Shown here one piece after another: positions 18,551-28,303 of a stretch of DNA of 33,498 nucleotides; position 1 is the stretch's first letter, and each line of letters starts with the position of its first letter. The stretch spans positions 1 through 33,498 of the forward strand of contig NZ_AUXV01000025.1 of the NCBI RefSeq assembly GCF_001625575.1. The letters are read 5' to 3'. Under the pieces are notes generated by a model that worked only from the letters and a program-made list of their open reading frames with translations, made no database searches and was not told where the DNA came from. The DNA comes from Pseudoalteromonas luteoviolacea S2607 (GTDB lineage Bacteria > Pseudomonadota > Gammaproteobacteria > Enterobacterales > Alteromonadaceae). The position numbers and the translations under genes were made by a program.

Positions 18551-19184
18551 TACATATGCCCCGAATAAATTGAATCGTACCATCCGCGGCGGTTTGCCGG
18601 TTTTGTTGCTCAGTAAAGCCACTTGCCTTTCGTGGCTTTAAGGAATGATCCCCATCAGGGAGCCAAACAAACTGTGGGCTCTTATCAAAAGACATATCTG
18701 AAATTTTGCTCTTAGTGCCAAATGTATCTCTTTCACCTTGTAAGACTAGAAAAGGGCACGAAATGTTACCAAAATGCTCAATTCTCAACTTTTCCGGTTT
18801 ACCCGGAGGGTGGAAAGGGTAACCATATGCAATCACCCCACGTACAAACACTTGCGTCTCACAAGCCAACATAGAGGCCATTCGACCACCCATTGACTTG
18901 CCACCAATGAATAACGGCAGATCACTATCTAATTGAGATAACACCTGCTCATATCGATTTAACAGTTTTGGCGCTCTATCTGGTGGGCGCTTTTTATTTT
19001 GTGCCTTGGCAGTTTCCATATATTCGAAATCAAACAAAGCAACATTGACCCCAGCCAATGACAGCTTCTGAGCCATATCCTGCATAAAGTCAGAATCACT
19101 CCCAGCGCCCGCTCCATGCGCTAAAACAAGTTGAGCGATTGGCGACTTTGCTTCGAACCACTGTATTGCGACGGTTTCTGTCAT
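18543..19184 (-). CDS. Alpha/beta hydrolase, KANL3/Tex30 type
   Basis: The 213-aa protein has an alpha/beta-hydrolase fold: LVLAHGAGAGSDS near the oxyanion hole (19-31), nucleophile S97 in the GKSMGGR elbow, acid D153 (QGERDTFG) and H180 (DGDHSLKP). The pattern fits the KANL3/Tex30 or dienelactone-hydrolase-like group. The substrate is unknown. The gene sits between gcvA (13 bases upstream) and ygdD (8-base overlap), interrupting the gcvA-ygdD order known from E. coli, and is very likely in the same operon. Confidence 0.9.
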   Translation of the reverse strand: MTETVAIQWFEAKSPIAQLVLAHGAGAGSDSDFMQDMAQKLSLAGVNVALFDFEYMETAKAQNKKRPPDRAPKLLNRYEQVLSQLDSDLPLFIGGKSMGGRMASMLACETQVFVRGVIAYGYPFHPPGKPEKLRIEHFGNISCPFLVLQGERDTFGTKSKISDMSFDKSPQFVWLPDGDHSLKPRKASGFTEQQNRQTAADGTIQFIRGICNG

Positions 19185-19197
19185 TTTAACCTTCTTT

Positions 19198-20091
19198 TTA
19201 TATCTGCTCTTGCTCTACCATCGAGAGCATCCAGTCCTTAAAAGAGACAATTTTACCCAACTCAGCTTGAGATTCACGACATACTAGGTAGTACGCATTT
19301 TTACTTTCCAAACTGTGACTAAACGGAATGACTAATCGGCCTGCATCTAAATCAGGTTTGGCAAGTACGCTATTGCCTAACGCCACCCCCTGCCCGTGGA
19401 CAGCGGCTTGCAACACCATAGAAGAGTGGCTAAAAATAGGGCCCGTATTGGCAGGCACATTTCGTACCCCCGCCGTTTTTAACCAAGCTTTCCATGAGCG
19501 GCGTGTGGTATCGTGCAACAAATTATGATTGGCAAGATCATTTGGCGTGTTAAGCGGCTTTGGGCCATTTAACAGTAACGGACTACACAATGGCACCAAG
19601 TATTCAGTGTGTAATTTGTGGGTCTGAACCCCATTCCAATTGCCTCGGCCATAGTATATGGCCACGTCCACATCGTCCGTCAGTGAGTTTTCGTCTAAAT
19701 CTTGCGCTTTGATACGCACATCAATATCGGGGAACAGCTCATTGAATTTACTTAACCTAGGAACTAGCCATTGGATTGCAAAACTTGGCGTTAAACTCAC
19801 TGTCAAAGAACCTTTCGCTCCTCGGGCAAGTAGCTTCTCGGTTGCGTCAATCAATTGAGAAAAGATATCTTTTATATCTAAAAAATAGCCCTGCCCTTCC
19901 TCTGTAAGCAGTAATGAGCGATTTTTCCTCAAGAAAAGCTTTAACCCTAAATGCTCTTCTAATGTTTTTATTTGATGGCTTATCGCAGCCTGTGTAACAA
20001 ATAACTCTTCAGCAGCTTTGGTAAAACTCAGGTGCCTAGCTGCTGCTTCAAACGCTTTTAAAGCATTCAGCGGTGGTAACCTTCTCGACAT
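19198..20091 (-). CDS. gcvA: LysR-family regulator, GcvA type
   Basis: The 297-aa protein has an N-terminal winged helix-turn-helix at about 8-65 (LNALKAFEAAARHLSFTKAA ... ISHQIKTLEEHLG) and a periplasmic-binding-protein-like effector domain from about 92. The start MSRRLPPLNALKAFEAAARH is typical of GcvA, which in E. coli controls the glycine cleavage operon. The genomic neighbours ygdD and rlmM support the identity. The effector and targets here are not shown by the sequence. Confidence 0.88.
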   Translation of the reverse strand: MSRRLPPLNALKAFEAAARHLSFTKAAEELFVTQAAISHQIKTLEEHLGLKLFLRKNRSLLLTEEGQGYFLDIKDIFSQLIDATEKLLARGAKGSLTVSLTPSFAIQWLVPRLSKFNELFPDIDVRIKAQDLDENSLTDDVDVAIYYGRGNWNGVQTHKLHTEYLVPLCSPLLLNGPKPLNTPNDLANHNLLHDTTRRSWKAWLKTAGVRNVPANTGPIFSHSSMVLQAAVHGQGVALGNSVLAKPDLDAGRLVIPFSHSLESKNAYYLVCRESQAELGKIVSFKDWMLSMVEQEQI

Positions 20092-20139
20092 AGCAGGACG
20101 CCTTTACATGTATTTAAAGTCGGGGTTATTTTGAACTGA

Positions 20140-20169
20140 AGCGTAACTTTGCTTCTTTAAAGTTACGCT
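20140..20169 (-). terminator. Hairpin downstream of kdsA
   Basis: AGCGTAACTTT (20140-20150) and AAAGTTACGCT (20159-20169) form a perfect 11-bp stem with an 8-base loop, 18 bases beyond the kdsA stop. The tail on the minus strand (TTCAGTTCAAAA) has only a poor U-tract, so it may also be a processing or stability element. Confidence 0.6.
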
Positions 20170-20187
20170 GAGCCTAATGCAATCAGC

Positions 20188-21497
<1,310 letters not shown>

Positions 21498-22301
21498 TTA
21501 ATGCAAAATATTATTGTGATCTGCAAGCTCTTCAATTTGGCTTTGAATGATGTCTATTGTCGGGTCATCAGGGCATTCATCGACAAAGTACTGCAGATCA
21601 TCTTTTGCCATTTTAGGGCAATTAAGTTGATTTAGTAGATAGCCGCGATCGCGTCTTTCATATGGGTCATCACCCAGTAGCTCCATTAGCAGCTCAACAC
21701 AACTTAAAGCGTGACTGAATTTTTCCGCAGCGATAAAAGACCATTTTTGTTGAGCTAAATATAGTTTGAATGCTTCATCACCGATGATGAGCTCCATGGG
21801 TTCTTGATCTTTCTCACCATCGTTTTCTGGCGTGATATACCAAGATTGTTGTCCCGAGCTTGGATCAATGACGTAACCTTCTTCACTGCTCAAAGCGACA
21901 TGTACCATCACTTCGCTTTCCATGAGCGCAATTGTTGCGTTAAACCCTGCCCGCTCTAATAAGTGGGTCAGTAATAAACCAAGAGCAGTGCTGGTTCCGC
22001 TACGCATTTTCAGTACATAGCCAATATTATTGAGCAAATACTCGGGTACTTTTTGCCCTGTGCCACTGAATACCCACTTGGTATAAAAGGTATCTAGCAG
22101 TAGATCAACACGTTTATGTAAATCTTTTTCTTTCACACACATATCATCAATAGATAATTCAAGTTCGGCAAGCAAACACAGAGTCTGCTCAGTATCAGCT
22201 TGTGCATCCCAACGTTGCTCAGCATAAATACTTCGAAGCAATGCAGGAACTGAATAATTCGCGCCTAACTCTTGTTGTTCATCAAACCAGGTATCTGTCA
22301 T
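21498..22301 (-). CDS. sirB1: SirB1 family protein (transglutaminase-like with TPR tail)
   Basis: The open frame extends to 22415, but the segment before MTDTWFDEQQ does not look like protein of this family. ATG 22301 gives 267 aa, matching E. coli YchA/SirB1 (269 aa). Visible features are the transglutaminase-like core (SGTSTALGLLLTHLLERAGF at about 102-121), VHVALSSEEGYVIDPSSG and a C-terminal TPR-like part (YERRDRGYLLNQLNCPKMAKDDL). Biochemical function is not established. No strong ribosome site is visible at this start. It belongs to the hemA-prfA-prmC-sirB gene set. Confidence 0.88.
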   Translation of the reverse strand: MTDTWFDEQQELGANYSVPALLRSIYAEQRWDAQADTEQTLCLLAELELSIDDMCVKEKDLHKRVDLLLDTFYTKWVFSGTGQKVPEYLLNNIGYVLKMRSGTSTALGLLLTHLLERAGFNATIALMESEVMVHVALSSEEGYVIDPSSGQQSWYITPENDGEKDQEPMELIIGDEAFKLYLAQQKWSFIAAEKFSHALSCVELLMELLGDDPYERRDRGYLLNQLNCPKMAKDDLQYFVDECPDDPTIDIIQSQIEELADHNNILH

Positions 22302-22340
22302 AGACTGTACTGCTAACCCATGTGTAAATAATAAGGACGT

Positions 22341-22368
22341 AGTGTAACACTTTTTAAAGCATACCCAA
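22341..22368 (-). promoter_or_regulatory. Possible internal promoter for sirB1
   Basis: Read on the minus strand, TTGGGT (22363-22368) and TACACT (22341-22346) are separated by 16 bases, in the 139-base gap between sirB2 and the sirB1 start. Confidence 0.35.
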
Positions 22369-22440
22369 GTGCTATTTTTGATAGGCACCATGTGAACTGG
22401 AAACATACAGTCCACACGGTAGTTTAGTTTTGGAGTCTAA

Positions 22441-22815
22441 CTATAAAATAAAGGCGTTTTTAGTCCCTGCAAGATAGCCTATCGCAGCGATGATAGCCGT
22501 TGCGCCAATTAGCGCGCCTATTTGTTTGGGTTTATGGGTAGACTTTGCAATCACGAATCCCAACCCTATATAGCCAAACACTAAAACAATTTTTTCTAAT
22601 AACCACGGCTGTGAGGTTGGCGTTAGCCCAGCCAGAACAGCAAGGTAAACAGCAGAGATCAATAATAGTGTGTCAGTCCCGTGGCTGGCTATGAAAACGG
22701 CTTTTTTACCAGCAAGCTTACCCGATACCAAACGAGATATTGAGCGAGTGTAGAACAATGCCACACTAAGAATTGCAAAAGCCATATGTGTATGTTTTAA
22801 AGCGATATAATCCAC
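22441..22815 (-). CDS. sirB2: SirB2 family inner-membrane protein
   Basis: The 124-aa protein has four membrane segments (about 8-24, 46-66, 71-89 and 99-119) and the SirB feature YIALKHTHMAFAILSVALF at the N-terminus. The start is GTG 22815, with TGAGG five bases upstream overlapping the stop of the HD-GYP gene, which suggests translational coupling. E. coli YchQ/SirB2 has the same neighbours prmC and sirB1. Function is unknown. Confidence 0.88.
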   Translation of the reverse strand: MDYIALKHTHMAFAILSVALFYTRSISRLVSGKLAGKKAVFIASHGTDTLLLISAVYLAVLAGLTPTSQPWLLEKIVLVFGYIGLGFVIAKSTHKPKQIGALIGATAIIAAIGYLAGTKNAFIL

Positions 22816-22822
22816 ATCAACC

Positions 22823-24370
22823 TCATGATTTATCAGGGAAGCGAGCCAGAATCGCTTCTAACTCTTCAATTGTGTCGTTGAACACCGCAACCAACTTAGG
22901 ATCGAAATGCTTACCACTTTGGTTGTTAATCTCTTCGATGACCTCAGGCAGGTCCCACGCCTCTTTATAACAACGGCGGTGTCTTAAAGCATCATACACA
23001 TCAGCAAGTGCGACTATACGGCCAAAGATGTGAATTTCTTCACCTTTTGCGCCTTTCGGGTAGCCCGTACCATCCCATTTTTCATGGTGGTCGCGTGCTA
23101 TTAGCGCACCGGCGTTTACAATCTCTCTTCTTGAATCGCGTAACAATTGGTAGCCTTTTTTCGCATGCGTTTGCATCACTTGCCATTCAGCTTCATCGAG
23201 TTTGGCAGGCTTATTTAAAATGGCATCCGGAATGCCCACTTTACCAACATCATGCAATGGAGATGCTATTCTCACAAGGTCCGCTTCTCTATTACCCAAA
23301 CCATAGCCCACAGCAAGCGCATGACAAATATGCGCAACGCGCTTAACATGATTGCCCGAGTCCGTAGAGCGAAGCTCCAGCGCTTCACTCAAACGGTATA
23401 CTAGCTCTTGCTGAGTATCTTCAATTTCAGCTTGAAGTTGTACATTTTCATAAGCCAATTGTACGTTTTGCGAAAATATTTCAATTAAATGTTTTTGCGT
23501 ATCAGTTAAGAACTCTGGGATCCCAGAAACAAATAACATAGAGGCATGGTTGTATTCACTTGAGCAATAAGAGAATAAATAGTTGTCTTTATAAACGATT
23601 GTTTTCTCATTCAGTGCTTTTTTACAAGCCTGATATTGCTCATCATTGAGTACATCTTCAATTGGCTTGCCTTCACACTTTTCAAACTCACCACGGCCAG
23701 TAAATACAATTAAGTCTTCACTGCATGTATCAGGCTCATTGCTTGCTACTAGCGACGTGGCATACATAGCCTCATCAACAGTCCCTAACAGCGAAGTAAG
23801 TTGTTGCATAACCCCTTCGATAAACTGTTCAATCGAGTGTGTAGCGAAAATGTCTCTAGACGCTGTAATGATTTTCTCTAGCCCTTGACGAGATTGATCG
23901 ATAGAAAGGATATCTCGGTATGAACGCAAACTCGACATAACAACAGTGAAAAGTTTTTGCGCGGTGAGCTCAGTTTTGGACTTGTAATCATTGATGTCAT
24001 AATTGACGATTACCTGTCTCTCGGGCGCCTGCCCTGGTTGGCCGGTACGTAAAATTATACGTATATTGTTATTCTTGGCCGTTTCACGGATATACTGAGC
24101 GACTTTTAATCCCGCATCATCGGTTTCCATTACAACGTCAAGTAACACGATAGCTGCGTCGGGGTGATCCATAACAACTTGCTTGGCTTCCTCCCCCGAG
24201 TAAGCACTCAAAAACTCAAGTTTCTTCTTTTGAAATTCAAAGTCGCTCAGAGCAAGTTTAGTCACTGCGTGCACTTCGGGCTCATCGTCAACTATTATTA
24301 CTTTCCAACTGCCGCTTTGTTCGGTTTCAGTGACATCGGTCGGCTCATCTGAAAACAAAAAATCATCCAT
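22823..24370 (-). CDS. Response regulator with REC, DUF3369 and HD-GYP domains
   Basis: The 515-aa protein has a receiver domain at about 22-145 (acid pair VDDE, phospho-acceptor D78 in LLDVVME, RTGQPG), a DUF3369/GAF-like middle at about 150-310 (SLRSYRDILSIDQSRQGLEK), a short coiled coil and a C-terminal HD-GYP domain. The latter has HD at 373-374 (HDVGKVGIPD) and H428-H429 ... GTGYP at 434-438, so the metal-binding and GYP signatures are intact. HD-GYP enzymes hydrolyse cyclic di-GMP, which fits a signal-dependent phosphodiesterase. No cognate kinase is nearby. AAGGACT sits before the ATG. It lies between prmC and sirB2, inside an otherwise conserved operon. Confidence 0.95.
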   Translation of the reverse strand: MDDFLFSDEPTDVTETEQSGSWKVIIVDDEPEVHAVTKLALSDFEFQKKKLEFLSAYSGEEAKQVVMDHPDAAIVLLDVVMETDDAGLKVAQYIRETAKNNNIRIILRTGQPGQAPERQVIVNYDINDYKSKTELTAQKLFTVVMSSLRSYRDILSIDQSRQGLEKIITASRDIFATHSIEQFIEGVMQQLTSLLGTVDEAMYATSLVASNEPDTCSEDLIVFTGRGEFEKCEGKPIEDVLNDEQYQACKKALNEKTIVYKDNYLFSYCSSEYNHASMLFVSGIPEFLTDTQKHLIEIFSQNVQLAYENVQLQAEIEDTQQELVYRLSEALELRSTDSGNHVKRVAHICHALAVGYGLGNREADLVRIASPLHDVGKVGIPDAILNKPAKLDEAEWQVMQTHAKKGYQLLRDSRREIVNAGALIARDHHEKWDGTGYPKGAKGEEIHIFGRIVALADVYDALRHRRCYKEAWDLPEVIEEINNQSGKHFDPKLVAVFNDTIEELEAILARFPDKS

Positions 24371-24432
24371 ATAGAGTCCTTAACGCTTGTTTCGACGCTC
24401 GCTAATTTAAAAATTTTACTGCATTCTATGCA

Positions 24433-25278
24433 TCATTGTAACTTTTGTGCCAATGTTACTCTGTCACAGCCTGCCATATCTTTTATTGTAAGTATATTGC
24501 CATACCCCATTTGTGCAAAAATCTCTTGCACACCCGCACCTTGATCGTAACCATGTTCTACCATGATATACCCGCCAGTCATCAGATAATCGAGCGCATT
24601 TTTAGCTATATGCCGTATGTCCGCATAACCTTGCTCAGGGGCCACGAGTGCCGAAAGCGGCTCGAAACGAACATCACCTTGTGATAAGTGAACATCGTTT
24701 TCTTCTATATACGGAGGATTGCTCACAATCAGATCAAAGTGCTGCTTTGGTACATTGACAAACCAATCACTTTGTAAAATCGTTGCATTAGTAATGCCTA
24801 ACCGCTGCTGATTTTTCTTCGCGAGCAAGACTGCATCATTAGAGTAATCAACTGCCCATAACTGCCATTTAGGCATTTCTGACGCCAGCGACAATGCAAT
24901 GGCCCCAGTGCCAGTACCTAAGTCAAGTACATTTGCATTAATGGGAAGGTCCAGCTCTAATGCCTGTTCCACGAGCGTCTCTGTATCAGGGCGAGGGATC
25001 AGGGTGCTACTGTTTACGTAAAAGGGTAAGCTCCAAAATTCTCGCTCGCCTGTCAGGTGTGCGACGGGGACTCCCTCACTGCGCTGTCCAACCATGTTCT
25101 TAAACTGCGTATATTGCTGTTCAGATAGCTCAACTTCAGGCCAAGTGAATAAATAACTACGAGGTTTATTTAGAACATGAAGTAAAAGCACTTCAGCATC
25201 AAGTTTAGGGGAGTCAGAGAGGGCCGTTAATAAGTGTGTAGCCCAAGCAATCGCTTGGGCATTCGACGGGCAGGTCAC
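24433..25278 (-). CDS. prmC: Release factor glutamine methyltransferase PrmC
   Basis: PrmC methylates the Gln of the GGQ motif in RF1 and RF2, raising termination efficiency. An N-terminal helical domain leads to HLTGEREFWSLPF, the SAM-binding motif VLDLGTGTGAIALSL and the substrate-binding NPPY (VSNPPYI). The frame opens further upstream within prfA, but a GTG at 25278 lies just past the prfA stop with GGGTGA nearby and gives 281 aa, close to E. coli (277 aa). GTG 25290 is an alternative overlapping prfA. Either way the genes are adjacent and probably coupled, enzyme beside substrate. Confidence 0.95.
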   Translation of the reverse strand: MTCPSNAQAIAWATHLLTALSDSPKLDAEVLLLHVLNKPRSYLFTWPEVELSEQQYTQFKNMVGQRSEGVPVAHLTGEREFWSLPFYVNSSTLIPRPDTETLVEQALELDLPINANVLDLGTGTGAIALSLASEMPKWQLWAVDYSNDAVLLAKKNQQRLGITNATILQSDWFVNVPKQHFDLIVSNPPYIEENDVHLSQGDVRFEPLSALVAPEQGYADIRHIAKNALDYLMTGGYIMVEHGYDQGAGVQEIFAQMGYGNILTIKDMAGCDRVTLAQKLQ

Positions 25279-25279
25279 G

Positions 25280-26365
25280 TTAATCGTCACCCATTGCCGC
25301 CAACAGATCTGCTTGGTGTTCAAGCAGTAAAGGATCAATAATTGCACCAAGTTCACCACCGACCACTTCATTTAGTCGATACAAGGTTAAATTAATACGA
25401 TGGTCCGTTATACGGCCTTGTGGGTAGTTGTATGTACGGATACGCTCTGAACGATCTCCACTACCTACGAGGTTGCGACGCTCACTTGCTTCGGCAGCTT
25501 GACGCTTTTCATCTTCAGCTTGCTGTAACCGTGCACCAAGTACAGAAAGTGCTTTTGCACGGTTCTTATGCTGTGAACGTTCATCCTGACATTCAACAAC
25601 GACACCCGTTGGAATATGTGTAATACGAATTGCAGAGTCAGTTTTGTTAACGTGCTGACCACCTGCGCCTGATGCTCTGAATGTGTCTACTTTCAGATCT
25701 GATGGATTGATCTCGATTGCTTCTGCTTCCGGAATTTCAGCCATCACAGCAACGGTACATGCAGAGGTGTGCACACGACCTTGCGATTCAGTCTCTGGTA
25801 CACGTTGTACTCGGTGAGCGCCCGATTCAAACTTCAGTTTACCGTAAACGCCATCACCTTTGATATTTGCGATGACTTCTTTGTATCCGCCATGTTCACC
25901 CTCATTTGCACTGACAACTTCAACTTGCCACTTTTGAGTCTCAGCATAACGGCTGTACATTCTGAATAGATCTCCAGCAAAAATAGCAGCCTCATCACCA
26001 CCAGTACCTGCACGCACTTCGAGGTAAACGTTATTATCGTCTTTAGGGTCCTTTGGTAGCATAAGTACTTGTAATTGATCTTCTAGCTCTGAAATCGCTG
26101 CTTTTGCCTCTTTATACTCTTCTTGAGCCATTTCACGCATATCTGGATCAGAGTCCTTCAGCATTTCCTCTGCTGTTGCCACGTCTTCCTGTGCTTGCTG
26201 ATAAGCAGTGAACGTTTTTACAACATCTTCTAACTCTGAGTACTCTTTAGAAAGTGCACGAAATCGATTCTGATCGCCAATCACCTCTGGATCGCCCAGC
26301 ATCGCCTCCACTTCTTCATGACGTTCTACTAAGCTTTCTAACTTACGATAGACAGACTCTTTCAT
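25280..26365 (-). CDS. prfA: Peptide chain release factor 1 (RF1)
   Basis: The 361-aa factor decodes UAA and UAG and triggers peptide release. The stop-codon recognition P-x-T motif is P190-E191-T192 (RVPETES) and the catalytic GGQ is at 235-237 (SGAGGQHVN). N-terminal helical domain 1 spans about 1-105. The length equals E. coli RF1 (360 aa). It starts 7 bases after the hemA stop and abuts prmC, the usual hemA-prfA-prmC operon. Confidence 0.98.
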   Translation of the reverse strand: MKESVYRKLESLVERHEEVEAMLGDPEVIGDQNRFRALSKEYSELEDVVKTFTAYQQAQEDVATAEEMLKDSDPDMREMAQEEYKEAKAAISELEDQLQVLMLPKDPKDDNNVYLEVRAGTGGDEAAIFAGDLFRMYSRYAETQKWQVEVVSANEGEHGGYKEVIANIKGDGVYGKLKFESGAHRVQRVPETESQGRVHTSACTVAVMAEIPEAEAIEINPSDLKVDTFRASGAGGQHVNKTDSAIRITHIPTGVVVECQDERSQHKNRAKALSVLGARLQQAEDEKRQAAEASERRNLVGSGDRSERIRTYNYPQGRITDHRINLTLYRLNEVVGGELGAIIDPLLLEHQADLLAAMGDD

Positions 26366-26372
26366 CTAAATT

Positions 26373-27629
26373 TTATTCCTGTTCAATACCTAATGCCTGC
26401 TTTAGCAATATCAATTGCTCTGTATCGCCCGCCTTCGCCGCTTTTTGAATAGCATGCGTGGGGGCATGAGTTAGCCGGTTGGTTAACTTGTTTGCTAGCT
26501 CAAGCAAGACTTTTTCTGAATCTTTACCCGATTGTAGCTGATTTACAGCCTTTTCCACGAGCTCTATTTTTATTTCTTGTGCCGATGTCCTGTACTGACG
26601 AATGACATCAACTGATTTCAACGAGCGCTGCCAGTCCGCAAATTCCCGCGTTTTCTGGTCAATAATATCCTGTGCTTGCTTCGCGGCCTGCTCTCGGCTG
26701 GCAATATTTTCGTTTACGATTGCCTGTAAATCGTCAACCGTATAAAGATACGCAGCATCTAGCTCGTTTACTTGGCTCTCGATGTCTCTTGGCACCGCAA
26801 TGTCAACAAACAGCATTGGGCGGTATTTACGTCTTTTGAGTGCCTGTTCAACCACCCCTTTACCAATGATTGGCAGGGTACTCGCAGTAGAGCTGATCAC
26901 AATATCAGCATGGTGTAATTCCTCAGGCAGCTGTGCCAATGAAATCACATCCCCATCAATCTCTTGTGCCAAATTTTTAGCTCGCTCAATGGTGCGATTA
27001 GCCACAGTAATATGTTGCGGGTGATGTTGAGATAAATGTTTGGCCACTAATTCGATGGTTTCACCAGCACCAATTAGTAACACTTTGGTTTTATCCAACT
27101 TGCCATAAATATGCTTTGCTAAGTTCACTGCAGCATACGCTACCGAAACAGCACTGGCACCAATATCTGTTTCCGTACGAACTTGCTTGGCTACTGAGAA
27201 TGTTCTTTGAAACAAGCGCTCAAACATCGGTTTGATCACATTATGCACTTTAGAGCTGTTGTAAGCTTGTTTAATCTGACCAAGGATCTGTGGTTCACCT
27301 AGCACCAAAGAGTCTAAACCGCATGCAACGCGCATTAAGTGATTTACCGCATCTTGGTTTTGATGAATATACACATTCTGCGCAAGCTCTTGTTCTTCGA
27401 TACTATGAAATTCAGCAAGCCAGCTGAGTAGTGCTTGGGAATTATCTTGGTCGAGGCTACAATAGATTTCGGTACGGTTACAGGTGGACACAATCACAGA
27501 TTCATGAAACTCTGATAGCTTATTAAGTTGCTCCAAAGCTCTAGACAATTGCTCTGGTGAAAATGCGACTTTTTCACGTAATTCAACTGAAGCGGTTTTG
27601 TGATTAATACCTAGTGCGATGATGGTCAT
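26373..27629 (-). CDS. hemA: Glutamyl-tRNA reductase HemA
   Basis: HemA reduces Glu-tRNA(Glu) to glutamate-1-semialdehyde with NADPH, the first committed step of C5 tetrapyrrole synthesis. The 418-aa protein has the catalytic C50 in VSTCNRTE, the GLDSLVLGEPQILGQ block at about 106-120, an NADPH site (VLLIGAGETIELVAKHL at about 185-201) and a C-terminal helical dimerisation domain. It is the first gene of the minus-strand operon and is divergent from lolB across about 83 bases that must hold both promoters. Confidence 0.98.
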   Translation of the reverse strand: MTIIALGINHKTASVELREKVAFSPEQLSRALEQLNKLSEFHESVIVSTCNRTEIYCSLDQDNSQALLSWLAEFHSIEEQELAQNVYIHQNQDAVNHLMRVACGLDSLVLGEPQILGQIKQAYNSSKVHNVIKPMFERLFQRTFSVAKQVRTETDIGASAVSVAYAAVNLAKHIYGKLDKTKVLLIGAGETIELVAKHLSQHHPQHITVANRTIERAKNLAQEIDGDVISLAQLPEELHHADIVISSTASTLPIIGKGVVEQALKRRKYRPMLFVDIAVPRDIESQVNELDAAYLYTVDDLQAIVNENIASREQAAKQAQDIIDQKTREFADWQRSLKSVDVIRQYRTSAQEIKIELVEKAVNQLQSGKDSEKVLLELANKLTNRLTHAPTHAIQKAAKAGDTEQLILLKQALGIEQE

Positions 27630-27712
27630 AAATGCCAGTGTTGCCCGAGCCCTGCTTTAAAGCGACTAACTGTACCAAAAATCAACCGAATATGGAAAGT
27701 AAGGAACCCCAT

Positions 27713-28303
27713 TTGAAACAAATTCATTTGATTTTACTCATGTTTTTTTTATTTTTAGGTGGATGTGCACAGTCCCCAATGGTCCCAGATGGGGGACAAG
27801 TGACACTGAACTCCCTAAATAAGTTCAACCTCTGGCAAGCGAGAGGCAAAATAGCCTTCATATCCAGCGATGATCGTCAGTCCGTTAATTTTAATTGGCA
27901 ATTAAAAAACAACAAGCAAGCGTTAACATTATCCAGCTTTATCGGTACTCAAGTATTAAAAATGACTGAGTTCGCGCACCACAGTGAAATTATCGTGGAT
28001 GGCAAACCTTATACTGGCCCAGAAAGTGGCCCATTAATTGAGCGTATTAGCGGCTGGCAGCTACCAATAAAACAAGCGCCAAATTGGTTCACCGCGACTC
28101 GACTAGATAATCAATATGAAACGGATAACAACGGCAATATTAAGCAGGCTAGCTGGCAAGACGAACAAGGCAAGCAATGGACAATTAAATACCAACGATA
28201 TAGTGACTTTGATGGGCTAACACTGCCTGCGCGGCTAACACTTTCACATCAAGATATATCAATAAAAATTCAAATCAACGCATGGCATTTTGATACACAA
28301 TGA
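27713..28303 (+). CDS. lolB: Outer-membrane lipoprotein LolB
   Basis: LolB receives lipoproteins from LolA and inserts them into the outer membrane. The open frame starts at 27632, but TTG 27713 with AAGGAA six bases upstream fits best and places a lipoprotein signal (KQIHLILLMFFLFLGGC) correctly. The lipobox LGGC has its Cys at residue 18, giving 196 aa. LolB-like features include FNLWQARGKIAF, NFNWQL, TGPESGPLIERISGWQLPI and a C-terminal INAWHF. It is divergent from hemA and overlaps ispE by four bases (ATGA). Confidence 0.93.
   Translation: MKQIHLILLMFFLFLGGCAQSPMVPDGGQVTLNSLNKFNLWQARGKIAFISSDDRQSVNFNWQLKNNKQALTLSSFIGTQVLKMTEFAHHSEIIVDGKPYTGPESGPLIERISGWQLPIKQAPNWFTATRLDNQYETDNNGNIKQASWQDEQGKQWTIKYQRYSDFDGLTLPARLTLSHQDISIKIQINAWHFDTQ

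Noticed and set aside
22302..22415. Upstream extension of sirB1 (38 extra residues)
   Set aside because: The length from ATG 22301 matches the family, and the extra segment reads through a plausible promoter.
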